64,000 nucleotides of DNA from Nitrospira moscoviensis (GTDB lineage: Bacteria; Nitrospirota; Nitrospiria; Nitrospirales; Nitrospiraceae). The translations under genes and the position numbers were made by a program. The stretch lies in NCBI RefSeq assembly GCF_001273775.1, contig NZ_CP011801.1:2520001-2584000 (forward strand). The letters run 5' to 3'. Shown here in pieces: positions 39,354-47,022 of the stretch; position 1 is the first letter of the stretch, and each line of letters opens with the position of its first letter. Under the pieces are notes generated by a model, which saw nothing but the letters and a program-made list of their open reading frames with translations, was not told the origin of the DNA and did not search any database.

Positions 39354-40532
39354 ATGCCTCTCATGCCGCCCGACCCGCCACCGTCGTTGCGCGACCTGCT
39401 GCAGCGCGCCGAAGCGCTCCTGCACGAAACCGGCCTGTCCAAACTGTCGCTGCAGGCGGAAGCCGAAGGCCTGCGATACGACATCGCCGTGGAGCGCACG
39501 CAGCCGGCGTTCAAGACGACCGAGATGGACCTGCAGGCCGCGCTCGACGCCGCCCACATGACCGTCTGGGAATGGGATGTCGCCGGCGACAAGGTCCGCT
39601 GGTCGGCCGGGGTGGAGAAACTCTTCGGGGTAGCGCCGGGCGCCTTTCCCGGTGACTTCGACGCCTACCGGTCCTTGGTCTTCCCCGACGATCTCCCGGC
39701 CGTGCAATCCGCGCTGGATGCGGCGCTGGAGCACAACGCGCCCTACTCCGTCGAGCACCGGATCCGCTGGCCTGACGGTCACATCCGCTGGCTGCACTGC
39801 CACGGGATCGTCCTGCGCGACGATCGCGGGCGGCCCCGCCGGATGTTCGGCACCGTGGCCGACGTGACGGAGCGGGTCCGCGGCGAGCAGGCCTTACGCG
39901 ACCGGCTCGCCGCGTCGAACGCCCGCCTCCTCTCCGCCCAAGAAGAAGAGCGCCGCCGCCTCGCCCGGGAGTTGCACGACCACCACTGCCAGCAGATCGT
40001 CTCCCTGCTTCTACAGTTGGAGATGCTGCGCAAGACCCACCCGCACCTCGACGCCCTCTCGCCGATCGTGCAGGACTTGAAAGACCTCTTGCAGGACATC
40101 CGCTATCTCGTCCAAGGACTCCATCCCCCGCTGCTGGAACGGCAAGGCCTCGCCGCCGCGCTGCAGCACCATATCGAGGCGTGGCGCGCCCGCACCGGCC
40201 TGTCGATCCGGCTCACCGTCGCGCCCGTCGACCGGCTCTCCGCCGACCAGGCGCTCTGCCTGTTCCGCGTCGTCCAGGAAGCGCTTCACAACGTGGTCAA
40301 ACATGCGGAAGCGTCGGAGGTCGCCGTCGATCTCCGCACGACACCCACCGCCGTCCTGCTCACGATTCAGGACAATGGGCGCGGGTTCGACGTGGACCGG
40401 GTCCTCTCCACGGCCGCCGGACTCGGCCTGCTCGGCATGCGGGAGCGCGTGGAGCAGCAGCGCGGCACCCTTACCTTCACCTCCGCACCCGGCCACGGGA
40501 CGACGGTGACGGCGCGGCTGCCGATCAATTAG
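39354..40532 (+). CDS. PAS-HisKA_3 histidine kinase (NarX/DegS-like)
   Basis: 392 residues, soluble. A helical N terminus (10-55) precedes a PAS/PAC domain (58-180; EWDVAGDKVRWSAGVEKLFG, then GTVADVTERV). HisKA_3 (RRLARELHDHHCQQI, His208) and HATPase_c (about 290-390; DNGRGFD, then GLGLLGMRERV) follow. The partner should be a LuxR-type response regulator, but none is nearby. Its promoter region shares a CTAGG palindrome with the divergent lipoprotein gene. Confidence 0.92.
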   Translation: MPLMPPDPPPSLRDLLQRAEALLHETGLSKLSLQAEAEGLRYDIAVERTQPAFKTTEMDLQAALDAAHMTVWEWDVAGDKVRWSAGVEKLFGVAPGAFPGDFDAYRSLVFPDDLPAVQSALDAALEHNAPYSVEHRIRWPDGHIRWLHCHGIVLRDDRGRPRRMFGTVADVTERVRGEQALRDRLAASNARLLSAQEEERRRLARELHDHHCQQIVSLLLQLEMLRKTHPHLDALSPIVQDLKDLLQDIRYLVQGLHPPLLERQGLAAALQHHIEAWRARTGLSIRLTVAPVDRLSADQALCLFRVVQEALHNVVKHAEASEVAVDLRTTPTAVLLTIQDNGRGFDVDRVLSTAAGLGLLGMRERVEQQRGTLTFTSAPGHGTTVTARLPIN

Positions 40533-40662
40533 TCTGTCTGGTCTATTCGGTCTATTCGGTCTATCTGGTCTCTTTCGTCTATTTGGTCTATCTCGTCTGT
40601 GGTATCTATCCCGTCTGTTTTTGAACGAGACAGACCGAACAGACCTCGCACAAGATAGACCG
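40531..40662. repeat. 9-bp word-repeat hairpin, element 7
   Basis: A long, more degenerate left arm of about nine units (GGTCTATTC, GGTCTATCT, CGTCTATTT and similar). The right arm is AGACAGACC, GAACAGACC and the box GCACAAGATAGACC. It lies directly after the stop of the NarX-like kinase. Confidence 0.88.
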
Positions 40663-40669
40663 GCGACCC

Positions 40670-40685
40670 CTCGGCATCTCCCTAG
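40670..40685. promoter_or_regulatory. CTAGG-N6-CCTAG palindrome, site g
   Basis: CTCGG CATCTC CCTAG, one mismatch, 37 bp before the lipoprotein start at 40723. Confidence 0.45.
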
Positions 40686-40722
40686 TGCTGCTCCTACGGA
40701 GGACCTCTTATATCTGGATATC

Positions 40723-41241
40723 ATGTCTCCGATCGGCCTGGTCACTCGATTCGCCTCCGGCTTGCTGGTGGGATTGGCTCTGCTCTCCGGATGCGGGCAC
40801 GATCCGGCGACCTACGGTTCGCATCAGCGGCTCTCCGCCGCCCCGGATCGGGTGCTGGTGGTGGGCAACCAGCCCAGCGCGGTCAGCACCGCCCTCACCT
40901 GGCTCCAGTCGCGGGGACTGCTGGCGGTCGGAACGCCGATGCCCTGGGATCTGCCGGGGACGGAACAACTCATCGTCGATCAAGCGCATACCATCCGGGC
41001 GCAGGTCATCGTCTGGGTTCAGCAGACCGGCGACCTGCGCGCGCCGATGGTGTCCGTCCGCGGAATCGACGTCGAGACGCAAGCCGTGCTGTGGAGCGGC
41101 CAGGCCCGCGCCACCACGTACCGGTCGACCCCCGCGCCCCATCGCATCGCCTGGCTGACCTGCCACGCGTTGCACGCGGCCTGGGGCGAGCGCGCCTCCG
41201 ACGACCGCCAACCCGGACTCGCCGGAGACCGTTGCGAATGA
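40723..41241 (+). CDS. Lipoprotein of unknown function
   Basis: About 172 residues from MSPIGLVTRFASG. The lipobox is ALLSGC (Cys about 24). The mature part has RVLVVGNQPSAVSTALTWLQ, then VIVWVQQTGDLRAPMVSVRG and ETQAVLWSGQARA, an alpha/beta pattern seen in small periplasmic lipoproteins with a CsgG-like strand arrangement; I make no firm family claim. ACGGAGGACC lies about 20 bp upstream. Its stop overlaps the ATG of the next lipoprotein gene (ATGA), so they form an operon. Confidence 0.72.
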   Translation: MSPIGLVTRFASGLLVGLALLSGCGHDPATYGSHQRLSAAPDRVLVVGNQPSAVSTALTWLQSRGLLAVGTPMPWDLPGTEQLIVDQAHTIRAQVIVWVQQTGDLRAPMVSVRGIDVETQAVLWSGQARATTYRSTPAPHRIAWLTCHALHAAWGERASDDRQPGLAGDRCE

Positions 41242-41843
41242 TGGCCGGATTGCGGCGGCTCTTCCGTCTGACGATTGTGCCGGTCCTGGCCCTCGCGGTG
41301 CTGGGCTGCAACATGACGTCCGGTTTGGTCAGCAGCCCCCGCACGCCGACGGAGCAACTGTTGCTGACGCAGTCGCTGCTCCGCAGCCTCGACCAAATCT
41401 CGCTGCCGCTTTTTCCGGGAGCCACCGTCACCATCGATACCGCCTGGCCTCCGACACATGCCGACTTCGGGGGCGACCTGACGTTTGCCGCATCGGTCCT
41501 GACCTCCTGGTTCGCGCAGCAAGGCGCGGTCATCGGCGGAGCCGCCCCGACCTATCGCGTGCGGGTGCTCCTGCACGCGTTCGGGCTGGAGAAGCAGGAC
41601 GTGTTTTTCGGCATCCCGCCGATTCAAAGTCTGCTGATCCCGTTCGCCTTACCCGAGCTGACGCTCTATCGGAACGTCCGGAACCGCGGCTATACCCGGC
41701 TGTCCATCGAGATCGCCGACGCCGCCAGCGGCCGTCTCGTCGGCGCGCCGTCGGTCGCCGAAGCCACGGTCTCCCATCAACGCTACACGTTGCTGTTCCT
41801 GCTGTCGTGGCAGACCACCGATCTGATGCCGCCGCCGCTGTAG
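41238..41843 (+). CDS. Lipoprotein, DUF6655-like
   Basis: 201 residues. Signal peptide with lipobox VLGC (about 24), then SSPRTPTEQLLLTQSLLRSLDQISLPLF (about 32-58, in pieces TEQLLLTQSL and LDQISLPLF) and ASVLTSWFAQQGAVI. The layout resembles DUF6655 lipoproteins, from memory. Translationally coupled to the preceding lipoprotein. Predicted outer-membrane or periplasmic location; function unknown. Confidence 0.7.
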   Translation: MMAGLRRLFRLTIVPVLALAVLGCNMTSGLVSSPRTPTEQLLLTQSLLRSLDQISLPLFPGATVTIDTAWPPTHADFGGDLTFAASVLTSWFAQQGAVIGGAAPTYRVRVLLHAFGLEKQDVFFGIPPIQSLLIPFALPELTLYRNVRNRGYTRLSIEIADAASGRLVGAPSVAEATVSHQRYTLLFLLSWQTTDLMPPPL

Positions 41844-41847
41844 CGTT

Positions 41848-41926
41848 GGTCTATTTGGTGCAAGGTCTCTCTGGTCTATCTGGACAGACGAGACGACAAG
41901 ATAGACTAAACAGACGAGATCGACCT
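41848..41926. repeat. 9-bp word-repeat hairpin, element 8
   Basis: Short left arm with the box GGTCTATTTGGTGC (the reverse of the GCACCAGATAGACC box at one end of other elements). The right arm is AGACGAGACGACAAGATAGA and similar. It lies between co-directional genes on the plus strand. Confidence 0.8.
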
Positions 41927-41935
41927 TCTAAGGAG

Positions 41936-43282
41936 ATGTTCACCAAACTCTCTTCCCTCTGGGATCGCATCCGCGGCAGCCTGTGGTTCGTCCCGTCGTT
42001 GATGGCCGCCGCGGCGGTGGTCTTGGCGTTCACCTCGCTCTGGGCCGACCATCATCTCATCGGGAAGCACCCGAGCGGCCCCTTCGCCTGGTTGTACGGC
42101 GGCGGCGCGGACGGGGCGCGCGATGTGCTCTCCACGGTGGCCAGCTCGATGATCACCGTCGCCGGCGTCATCTTTTCCATCACGGTGGTCGCCCTCACCT
42201 TGGCCTCCCAACAGTTCGGTCCGCGCCTGCTGCGCAACTTCATGCGCGATCCGGGGAATCAGATCGTGCTGGGCACGTTCATTTCCGTTCACCTCTATTG
42301 TCTGATCATCCTGCGCGCGGTGAGGACCGAGGAGGCGGGCGGGTTCGTCCCGCACCTATCGGTCTCGGTCACGTTGCTGCTGGCCATGGTGAGCGCGGGC
42401 GTGCTGATTTACTTTTTCCACCACGCCACGTCCTCGATCCGCGCATCCAGCGTCATCGCGGCGGTCGCGGCGGACCTGGATGAGGCCATCGATCGGTTGT
42501 TTCCCGAGCGGGTGCAGCGCCCGGGACCGGAGCCGGTCCCGCCGCCGGACACGGCCGCGCCGATCCGGCCGGAGATCGACCGGGATGGACGGCGGATCGT
42601 TGCGCCGACCAGCGGCTATCTGCAGGCGTTGGACACGGACTGTCTCGGCACGGTCGCGCGGGCGGACGATCTGATCATCCGGGTGGACTGCCGGCCGGGC
42701 GATTTCCTGACCTGCGGGACCGCCGTAGCCCGGGCGCATCCGGCGGAGCGCGTCACGGAAGCGGCCGTGAGCCGCTTGCAGAGCGCCTTCATTCTCGGAG
42801 ACGAACGGACCGTCGTGCAGGATGTCCGCTTTCCGGCGCACCAACTGACGGAGATGGCGGTGCGGGCGTTGTCGCCGGGCACCAACGATCCCTCGACGGC
42901 GCTGGCCTGCATCGACCGTCTCGGGGCGGCCTTCATCCGCTTCAGCCGGCGGCGCGTGCCGTCCCCCTATCGTTATGACGAGGATCACCGGCTGCGGCTG
43001 ATCCTCGCGCCGGTCACCCTGGCGGAGCTCATCGAGGAGACGTTCAGCCCCATCAGGCAGTACGGCCGCACCAGCGCTCCGGTCACGATGCGGCTGCTCG
43101 ACGCCGTCATCACCGCCGCCCCGCACGTGACCTCGCCGGACGCCCGCGCCGCGCTGCACGCCCAAGCCGTCATGGTTCACCGGGGCAGCCTGGAGGGGCT
43201 GCCGGAAGAGCGGGACCGCCGGGAGGTGCTGAAACGATACCAACAGGCCCAAGAGGCCCTAACAAATAGCATGGCAGCATAA
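41936..43282 (+). CDS. DUF2254 membrane protein
   Basis: 448 residues. Four membrane helices in the first 190 residues (WFVPSLMAAAAVVLAFTSLW; SSMITVAGVIFSITVVALTL; FISVHLYCLIILRAV; VSVTLLLAMVSAGVLIYFFHH) are followed by a cytoplasmic domain of about 250 residues with IVAPTSGYLQALD and RALSPGTNDPSTALACIDRL. The last motif is the DUF2254 hallmark. Function unknown; possibly a channel-like or stress membrane protein. AAGGAG lies directly before the ATG, tighter spacing than usual. Confidence 0.9.
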   Translation: MFTKLSSLWDRIRGSLWFVPSLMAAAAVVLAFTSLWADHHLIGKHPSGPFAWLYGGGADGARDVLSTVASSMITVAGVIFSITVVALTLASQQFGPRLLRNFMRDPGNQIVLGTFISVHLYCLIILRAVRTEEAGGFVPHLSVSVTLLLAMVSAGVLIYFFHHATSSIRASSVIAAVAADLDEAIDRLFPERVQRPGPEPVPPPDTAAPIRPEIDRDGRRIVAPTSGYLQALDTDCLGTVARADDLIIRVDCRPGDFLTCGTAVARAHPAERVTEAAVSRLQSAFILGDERTVVQDVRFPAHQLTEMAVRALSPGTNDPSTALACIDRLGAAFIRFSRRRVPSPYRYDEDHRLRLILAPVTLAELIEETFSPIRQYGRTSAPVTMRLLDAVITAAPHVTSPDARAALHAQAVMVHRGSLEGLPEERDRREVLKRYQQAQEALTNSMAA

Positions 43283-43361
43283 TATCCTAGGCATTAACAC
43301 TAGAGTCTAAAGTCTTGTACGAAAGGACCGATAGAAATAGGGAAAAAAGGAAGGGGGCCGC

Positions 43362-43661
43362 GTGACGATTACCGCATACCCGCACAGAGAGGGGATCCGC
43401 CTCGCATTGGAAGGCAAGCTGAACTTCGACGCCCGGCGGGTGTTTCGGGAGGCCGTCGAATCCCGAACGGAGCCGCACCTCTACTTGGACTTTCGGGGCG
43501 TCACCTATTTGGACGGCTGCGGGCTGGGCCTCCTGGCGGTGCTGGCCAAGAAGGCCGCCGGCGCGCGCCAGATCCTCACCATCCTCGGGCCGCAGGATCT
43601 GGTCGCCGACATTCTCGGCCTGGCCAACTTCGGTCGCCTGTTCACGATCACCAGTTTCTAG
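43362..43661 (+). CDS. STAS-domain protein without phosphoacceptor Ser
   Basis: 99 residues from GTG, single STAS domain of the anti-anti-sigma type (LALEGKLNFDARRVFREAV, then HLYLDFRGVTYLDGCGLGLLAVL). Where SpoIIAA-like proteins have D-S-S/T-G, this has DGCG, so the usual phosphorylated Ser is absent. It may bind a partner constitutively or act as a structural STAS. AAGGGGG precedes the start. It stands apart from the stressosome operon. Confidence 0.85.
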   Translation: MTITAYPHREGIRLALEGKLNFDARRVFREAVESRTEPHLYLDFRGVTYLDGCGLGLLAVLAKKAAGARQILTILGPQDLVADILGLANFGRLFTITSF

Positions 43662-43666
43662 CCTTC

Positions 43667-43717
43667 TTACTGTTACCCGTACTCTTACCTTTTTTACTTT
43701 TACCGTTCTGACTTACC
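43667..43717. repeat. TTTTAC / TTAC word spacer
   Basis: TCTTACTGTTACCCGTACTC then TTACCTTTTTTACTTTTACC. On the minus strand it reads as repeats of GGTAAAAGT. It lies between the convergent STAS and Slp genes. Similar words recur at 50680-50714, 55658-55708 and 56222-56262. Confidence 0.5.
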
Positions 43718-44270
43718 AGTACAGCCCCCGTCCGTAATACGGCCCGTATCCCCAGGCGTAGGGCGCCCGATATCCATAATAGGGCCGCAGTTGGTCGCGA
43801 TCCCAGACCGTAATGTGCTTGATCGCGAGCTTCGGGACCTGCTGCTCCACCTGGTCGATTTTGACCGTCGTAGTGCCCAGCACTTCTCCGACCACGGTGA
43901 CGAGTTTCTCTTCCTCATCTTCTTTCTGAAGCACCGCCGGATCCACCACGTTCTTCCCGCCCATGTCGACAGCGACGAAACGACCCCTCGACCGCTCCCC
44001 TCGCGTTTCGGGGACGAGGTCGTCCGAGAGGGGATACTGGAGGATCTCGAGCCTGGTCCCCTCGTTCAGCCGTTTCGCCCCCAGCACCTTCCCGCCGGCC
44101 AACATCAGCTTGCCTCGATGGGCCTCCGGGTTATCCTTCACCTCGACGAACCGCAAGTCACGGTCGACCTGGCCTTCCAGGCGTTCCGGAATCACATCCT
44201 GCCCGCTGCACCCGCCGATCGCGAACAGCGCCGGCATACAAAAGAAGATCACACCCTGTTGCCATCTCAT
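43713..44270 (-). CDS. Slp-family outer-membrane lipoprotein (a)
   Basis: 185 residues. Lipobox FAIGGC (Cys about 21), then DVIPERLEGQVDRDLRFVEV, HRGKLMLAGGKVLGAKRL and EGTRLEILQYPLSDDLVP, the Slp pattern. The C terminus is unusual: Tyr/Gly-rich (PYYGYRAPYAWGYGPYYG). Slp lipoproteins are starvation or stress-induced outer-membrane proteins. It is 27 bp after its close paralogue, a tandem duplication with about 65 percent identity by eye. Confidence 0.9.
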   Translation of the reverse strand: MRWQQGVIFFCMPALFAIGGCSGQDVIPERLEGQVDRDLRFVEVKDNPEAHRGKLMLAGGKVLGAKRLNEGTRLEILQYPLSDDLVPETRGERSRGRFVAVDMGGKNVVDPAVLQKEDEEEKLVTVVGEVLGTTTVKIDQVEQQVPKLAIKHITVWDRDQLRPYYGYRAPYAWGYGPYYGRGLYW

Positions 44271-44297
44271 GCTTCACCTTCCTTGTCGCTCGTCGTT

Positions 44298-44855
44298 TCA
44301 CCAATAATAGGGATAGCCATAGTACCCCCCATATCCCCACCGATAAGGTGGGTAATACCCATAGTACGGCCAGTAGCCTCTATTGTCCCGGTCCCAGACC
44401 GTAATGTGCTTGATGGCCAGCTCGGGAACCGGCTGCTGCACCTGGTCGATTTTGACGGTCGTAGTGCCCATGACTTCTCCGACGACGGTCACCAGTTTTT
44501 CTTCGTCGTCCTCTTTTTCGAGCACGACTGGATCTATGACATTCTTGTCCCCAAGATCGATTGCGACAAACCGACCTTTCGACGGCTCGTCTTCCGTTGC
44601 CGGAATCAAATCCTCCGAGAGTGGATATTGGAGAATCTCGATTCTGGTGCCTTCTTGAAGCCGTTTCGCCTTGAGCACCTTGCCGCCGGCCAACATCAGC
44701 TTGCCTCGATAGGCCTCGGGATTCTCTTTCACCTGCACATAGCGCAAGTCCTTCTCCACCCGGCCTTCCAGATGCTCGGGGATCACCTGTTCCCGCGAGC
44801 AGGCGGCGGGCGACAGGAGGACCAGCGACGCCATCAGCAGGACCGCGATATTCAT
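44298..44855 (-). CDS. Slp-family outer-membrane lipoprotein (b)
   Basis: 185 residues. Lipobox LLSPAAC, then VIPEHLEGRVEKDLRYVQV, YRGKLMLAGGKVLKAKRL and VTVVGEVMGTTTVKIDQVQQ. Same Tyr/Gly-rich tail as the paralogue (PYRWGYGGYYGYPYYW), which may be surface exposed. GAGGAGGC precedes the ATG. First gene of the Slp pair; element 9 lies just upstream. Confidence 0.9.
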   Translation of the reverse strand: MNIAVLLMASLVLLSPAACSREQVIPEHLEGRVEKDLRYVQVKENPEAYRGKLMLAGGKVLKAKRLQEGTRIEILQYPLSEDLIPATEDEPSKGRFVAIDLGDKNVIDPVVLEKEDDEEKLVTVVGEVMGTTTVKIDQVQQPVPELAIKHITVWDRDNRGYWPYYGYYPPYRWGYGGYYGYPYYW

Positions 44856-44870
44856 GATGCCTCCTCGAAT

Positions 44871-44970
44871 GGTCTGTCTATCTGGTCTATCTGGTCTGTC
44901 TGGTCTGTCTCGTCTATTTGGTCTGTCTCGTCACCAGATAGACAAGAGAGACCTCGCACTAGATAGACCT
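44871..44970. repeat. 9-bp word-repeat hairpin, element 9
   Basis: About seven left-arm units (GGTCTGTCT, GGTCTATCT) and right arm AGATAGACA AGAGAGACC with end box GCACTAGATAGACC. It lies between the small secreted protein gene and the Slp pair. Confidence 0.9.
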
Positions 44971-44977
44971 TCCGAGA

Positions 44978-45301
44978 TCAGCACGGCGGCTTGTACGCGT
45001 CCATCAACTCGATATTGACGGTGGCCGGATAAAACTCACCGAAGCGGTTCAGGACCCACCCTTTGCGCTCGTTCATCTCTTCGATCAGAATCGGCTGCGC
45101 GACATATTCGGAACAGACGGGCGACACCACGACGAACCGATGCGAGGGCGTCGCGTCTCCCCGCCAGTAACAATCGTACTTCTGTATCTGCACCACCTGC
45201 TCGCCCTTCGTGGTCGACACGGTCGTTCTGTTCGGCGCCTCCGCCGGGCAGGTCGGATTGCCGTTCAGCACCAACATCAAAAACAACGCGATCGCATTCA
45301 T
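44978..45301 (-). CDS. Small secreted protein of unknown function
   Basis: 107 residues with a short signal-like start (MNAIALFLMLVLNGNP) and four Cys in the rest (TCPAEAP, KYDCYW, SPVCSEY, KPPC end), suggesting two disulfides. I do not recognise the family. It is co-directional with the Slp genes. No clear Shine-Dalgarno, but AAGGATGG lies 8 bp before the start. Confidence 0.6.
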   Translation of the reverse strand: MNAIALFLMLVLNGNPTCPAEAPNRTTVSTTKGEQVVQIQKYDCYWRGDATPSHRFVVVSPVCSEYVAQPILIEEMNERKGWVLNRFGEFYPATVNIELMDAYKPPC

Positions 45302-45397
45302 CTAGAATAACCATCCTTCTCCCCGTGCAGTGCCGTGTTCCTGGGCATCTTCGCGTAGAGGAACCGCCCATCTGCCGATATCCGACTGGCAATGCAA

Positions 45398-45427
45398 GAG
45401 CGGTTCCGGGTTCGAGCCCCGCCGCTC
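45398..45427. other. T-arm-like hairpin
   Basis: GAGCGG pairs with CCGCTC around CCGGGTTCGAGCCCCG, which resembles a tRNA T arm and acceptor end. No D arm or anticodon arm fits upstream, so it is not a tRNA; it may be a fragment. Confidence 0.35.
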
Positions 45428-45606
45428 GACTGGAAACCGGCTCTAGGACGGCGTTTCACCCTGAACGGCCTTGTCGGCTCCCGCGCGGGTTGTCCCGGCA
45501 GGATGACAACTTATCCGGCTGGCCCGCAGGATGCCCACAAAAGATTGTGCGCCGAGCCTTCGGCGGCCAGGCTCATGGCTAACCGCCTGGACGTACTGTC
45601 GGCATA

Positions 45607-45635
45607 GCCTCGGGAGCCCGAACGGCTCCCGAGGC
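45607..45635. terminator. Strong inverted repeat downstream of outer-membrane protein gene
   Basis: GCCTCGGGAGCC - CGAAC - GGCTCCCGAGGC, a perfect 12-bp stem with a 5-base loop, 54 bp after the stop of the minus-strand barrel protein gene. No T-run follows, so it may be Rho-assisted or stabilise the mRNA end. Confidence 0.65.
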
Positions 45636-45688
45636 GTGTCTTCACGCGACTTCGCGATTTTGAGACGGACCGTCGCGAATAATGCGGG

Positions 45689-46738
45689 CTAGAAGTGGAC
45701 GGCTAATCCACCCACGACATGACTGATCAGCATCGTGCCGTTGAGGCCGGCCGTCGGCCCTGAAAATTGATCGAACTTGAGGTTCACGTAGTTGAATTTA
45801 TACTCGGCGAACAGCGCGATGTGGTCGTTGAAGAAGTACTTGACGCCGGCCAAGGCATTCAGGCCCGCGCGCGCGTTCTCCGTGCTGCGCCCGAACTGAT
45901 TGTTCGTCTCCGCGAAGAAGACGCCCAATCCCGCTCCGATATAAGGCTGCAGGGGACAGACCGAATTTTCATGCAGCGGCGAGTAGTCCGGGTCGTCCCG
46001 GTCTCTCTTCCGATCGCCGCAGCCCAGCTTGGTCCTCGCGATCGCGTTCAAGCCGAGCACGGTCAGGCGCAGATGGCTGCCCGGTGTGAGGCCCGATTGG
46101 ATAAGATGAGGATTGGAATTGTAGCCTTCGATTTCCAACCCCAGCCAGTTCAGCCGCCCCGGGTGGAAGTAGCCGATCTTGAGACCGTAGACCGCCGAGT
46201 TCTGAAGATTCTGGTCCGGGTACCCCTGTCCTGCCAGCGCGCCGCTCCGTTCCATGTTGGCGCTGGTGGACACGTTGCCCAGCGTGGCGCCGCCGAAACC
46301 GCCGATATAGACCTCGCCCTCCCGATTACGCACCTCTCTCATCTCCTCTCGCATCCGCTCGCGCTCCTCGGCGCGCGCTTGCGCAATGAGCCGATCGGTG
46401 CGCGGCGTGCCGCCGCCCATCCGAGGATCTTCGCGCGGGAACGCCTCCTGGAGCTCGGCGGCCATCCGTTCGCGCTCCTCCGCAGTCATGCGCGCGCGCC
46501 CGCCCGCCTCACCCGGCTCCGCCGCCGGCCCTGACCCCGCCGCGCCCGACTCCGTCGGGCTGATGACGATCGGGTCGCGCTCGGGATCCCTGCTCGGCGA
46601 CGGAGTGATGATGACCTGGTCGCCCTCGCGTTCCGTGCTGCGCTGCGCCTCGCTGACCGAGGGACAAAGCATGGTCCCCACAGTGATGAGGGCGGCGGCG
46701 CCGAAACACGACAGGGTGAAGCTGGTGTGGAACGTCAT
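45689..46738 (-). CDS. Predicted outer-membrane beta-barrel protein
   Basis: About 349 residues from MTFHTSFTLSCFGAA; AAAGGAGC lies before the ATG. A signal peptide ending near SVSEAQ is followed by a disordered acidic part with MTAEERERMAAELQEAF (a charged coil, 95-155). The C-terminal barrel (about 165-349) has alternating strands such as VYIGGFGGATLG, YGLKIGYFHPGRLNWLGLEIEGY and VKYFFNDHIALFAEYKFNYVNLKF and ends in VHF (terminal Phe), the barrel-assembly signature. Related to OmpA/OMP_b-brl surface proteins. Porin or adhesin role unknown. Confidence 0.8.
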   Translation of the reverse strand: MTFHTSFTLSCFGAAALITVGTMLCPSVSEAQRSTEREGDQVIITPSPSRDPERDPIVISPTESGAAGSGPAAEPGEAGGRARMTAEERERMAAELQEAFPREDPRMGGGTPRTDRLIAQARAEERERMREEMREVRNREGEVYIGGFGGATLGNVSTSANMERSGALAGQGYPDQNLQNSAVYGLKIGYFHPGRLNWLGLEIEGYNSNPHLIQSGLTPGSHLRLTVLGLNAIARTKLGCGDRKRDRDDPDYSPLHENSVCPLQPYIGAGLGVFFAETNNQFGRSTENARAGLNALAGVKYFFNDHIALFAEYKFNYVNLKFDQFSGPTAGLNGTMLISHVVGGLAVHF

Positions 46739-46939
46739 AGCCGGTGCTCCTTTTGTTGAGGGGTGTGTCGCGACAAGGAGGATGCAAAAGCAATTCCGAG
46801 TGCGGACCGGGCGGGAAACGTCACTCAACGGTGAGAAAACCGGGGGACCGCCGAACCGGTCTCATCCTTTCCCCTAGGGCTTCATCTGATCCTGCGAGAA
46901 CGGCTTGTCCGAAGAAGAGACGACTTATCCACCGGGACT

Positions 46940-47020
46940 CGTCTGTTTGGTGCAGGGTCTATCTGGTCTATCCGGTGCGAAGACCAGACAGACCAGATGA
47001 CCAGACGGACCAGCTAGACA
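46940..47020. repeat. 9-bp word-repeat hairpin, element 10
   Basis: Left arm CGTCTGTTTGGTGC-AGGGTCTATCTGGTC and right arm AGACCAGACAGACCAGATGA and similar; relatively short. The GGTGC box is on the left side here, so the element is inverted relative to elements 1, 3, 6 and 9. Confidence 0.8.
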
Positions 47021-47022
47021 CG

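Larger units (their letters stand above)
45302..45688. other. 387-bp intergenic region with two hairpins
   Basis: I see no coding sequence that I can support. It holds a tRNA-T-arm-like hairpin at 45398-45427 and a strong terminator-like hairpin at 45607-45635. The rest shows no clear promoter or repeat. Confidence 0.6.

Noticed and set aside
43284..43306. Another CTAGG-type palindrome (CCTAGGCATTAACACTAG)
   Set aside because: The right half is CACTAG at a shifted position, so it does not match CTAGG-N6-CCTAG.
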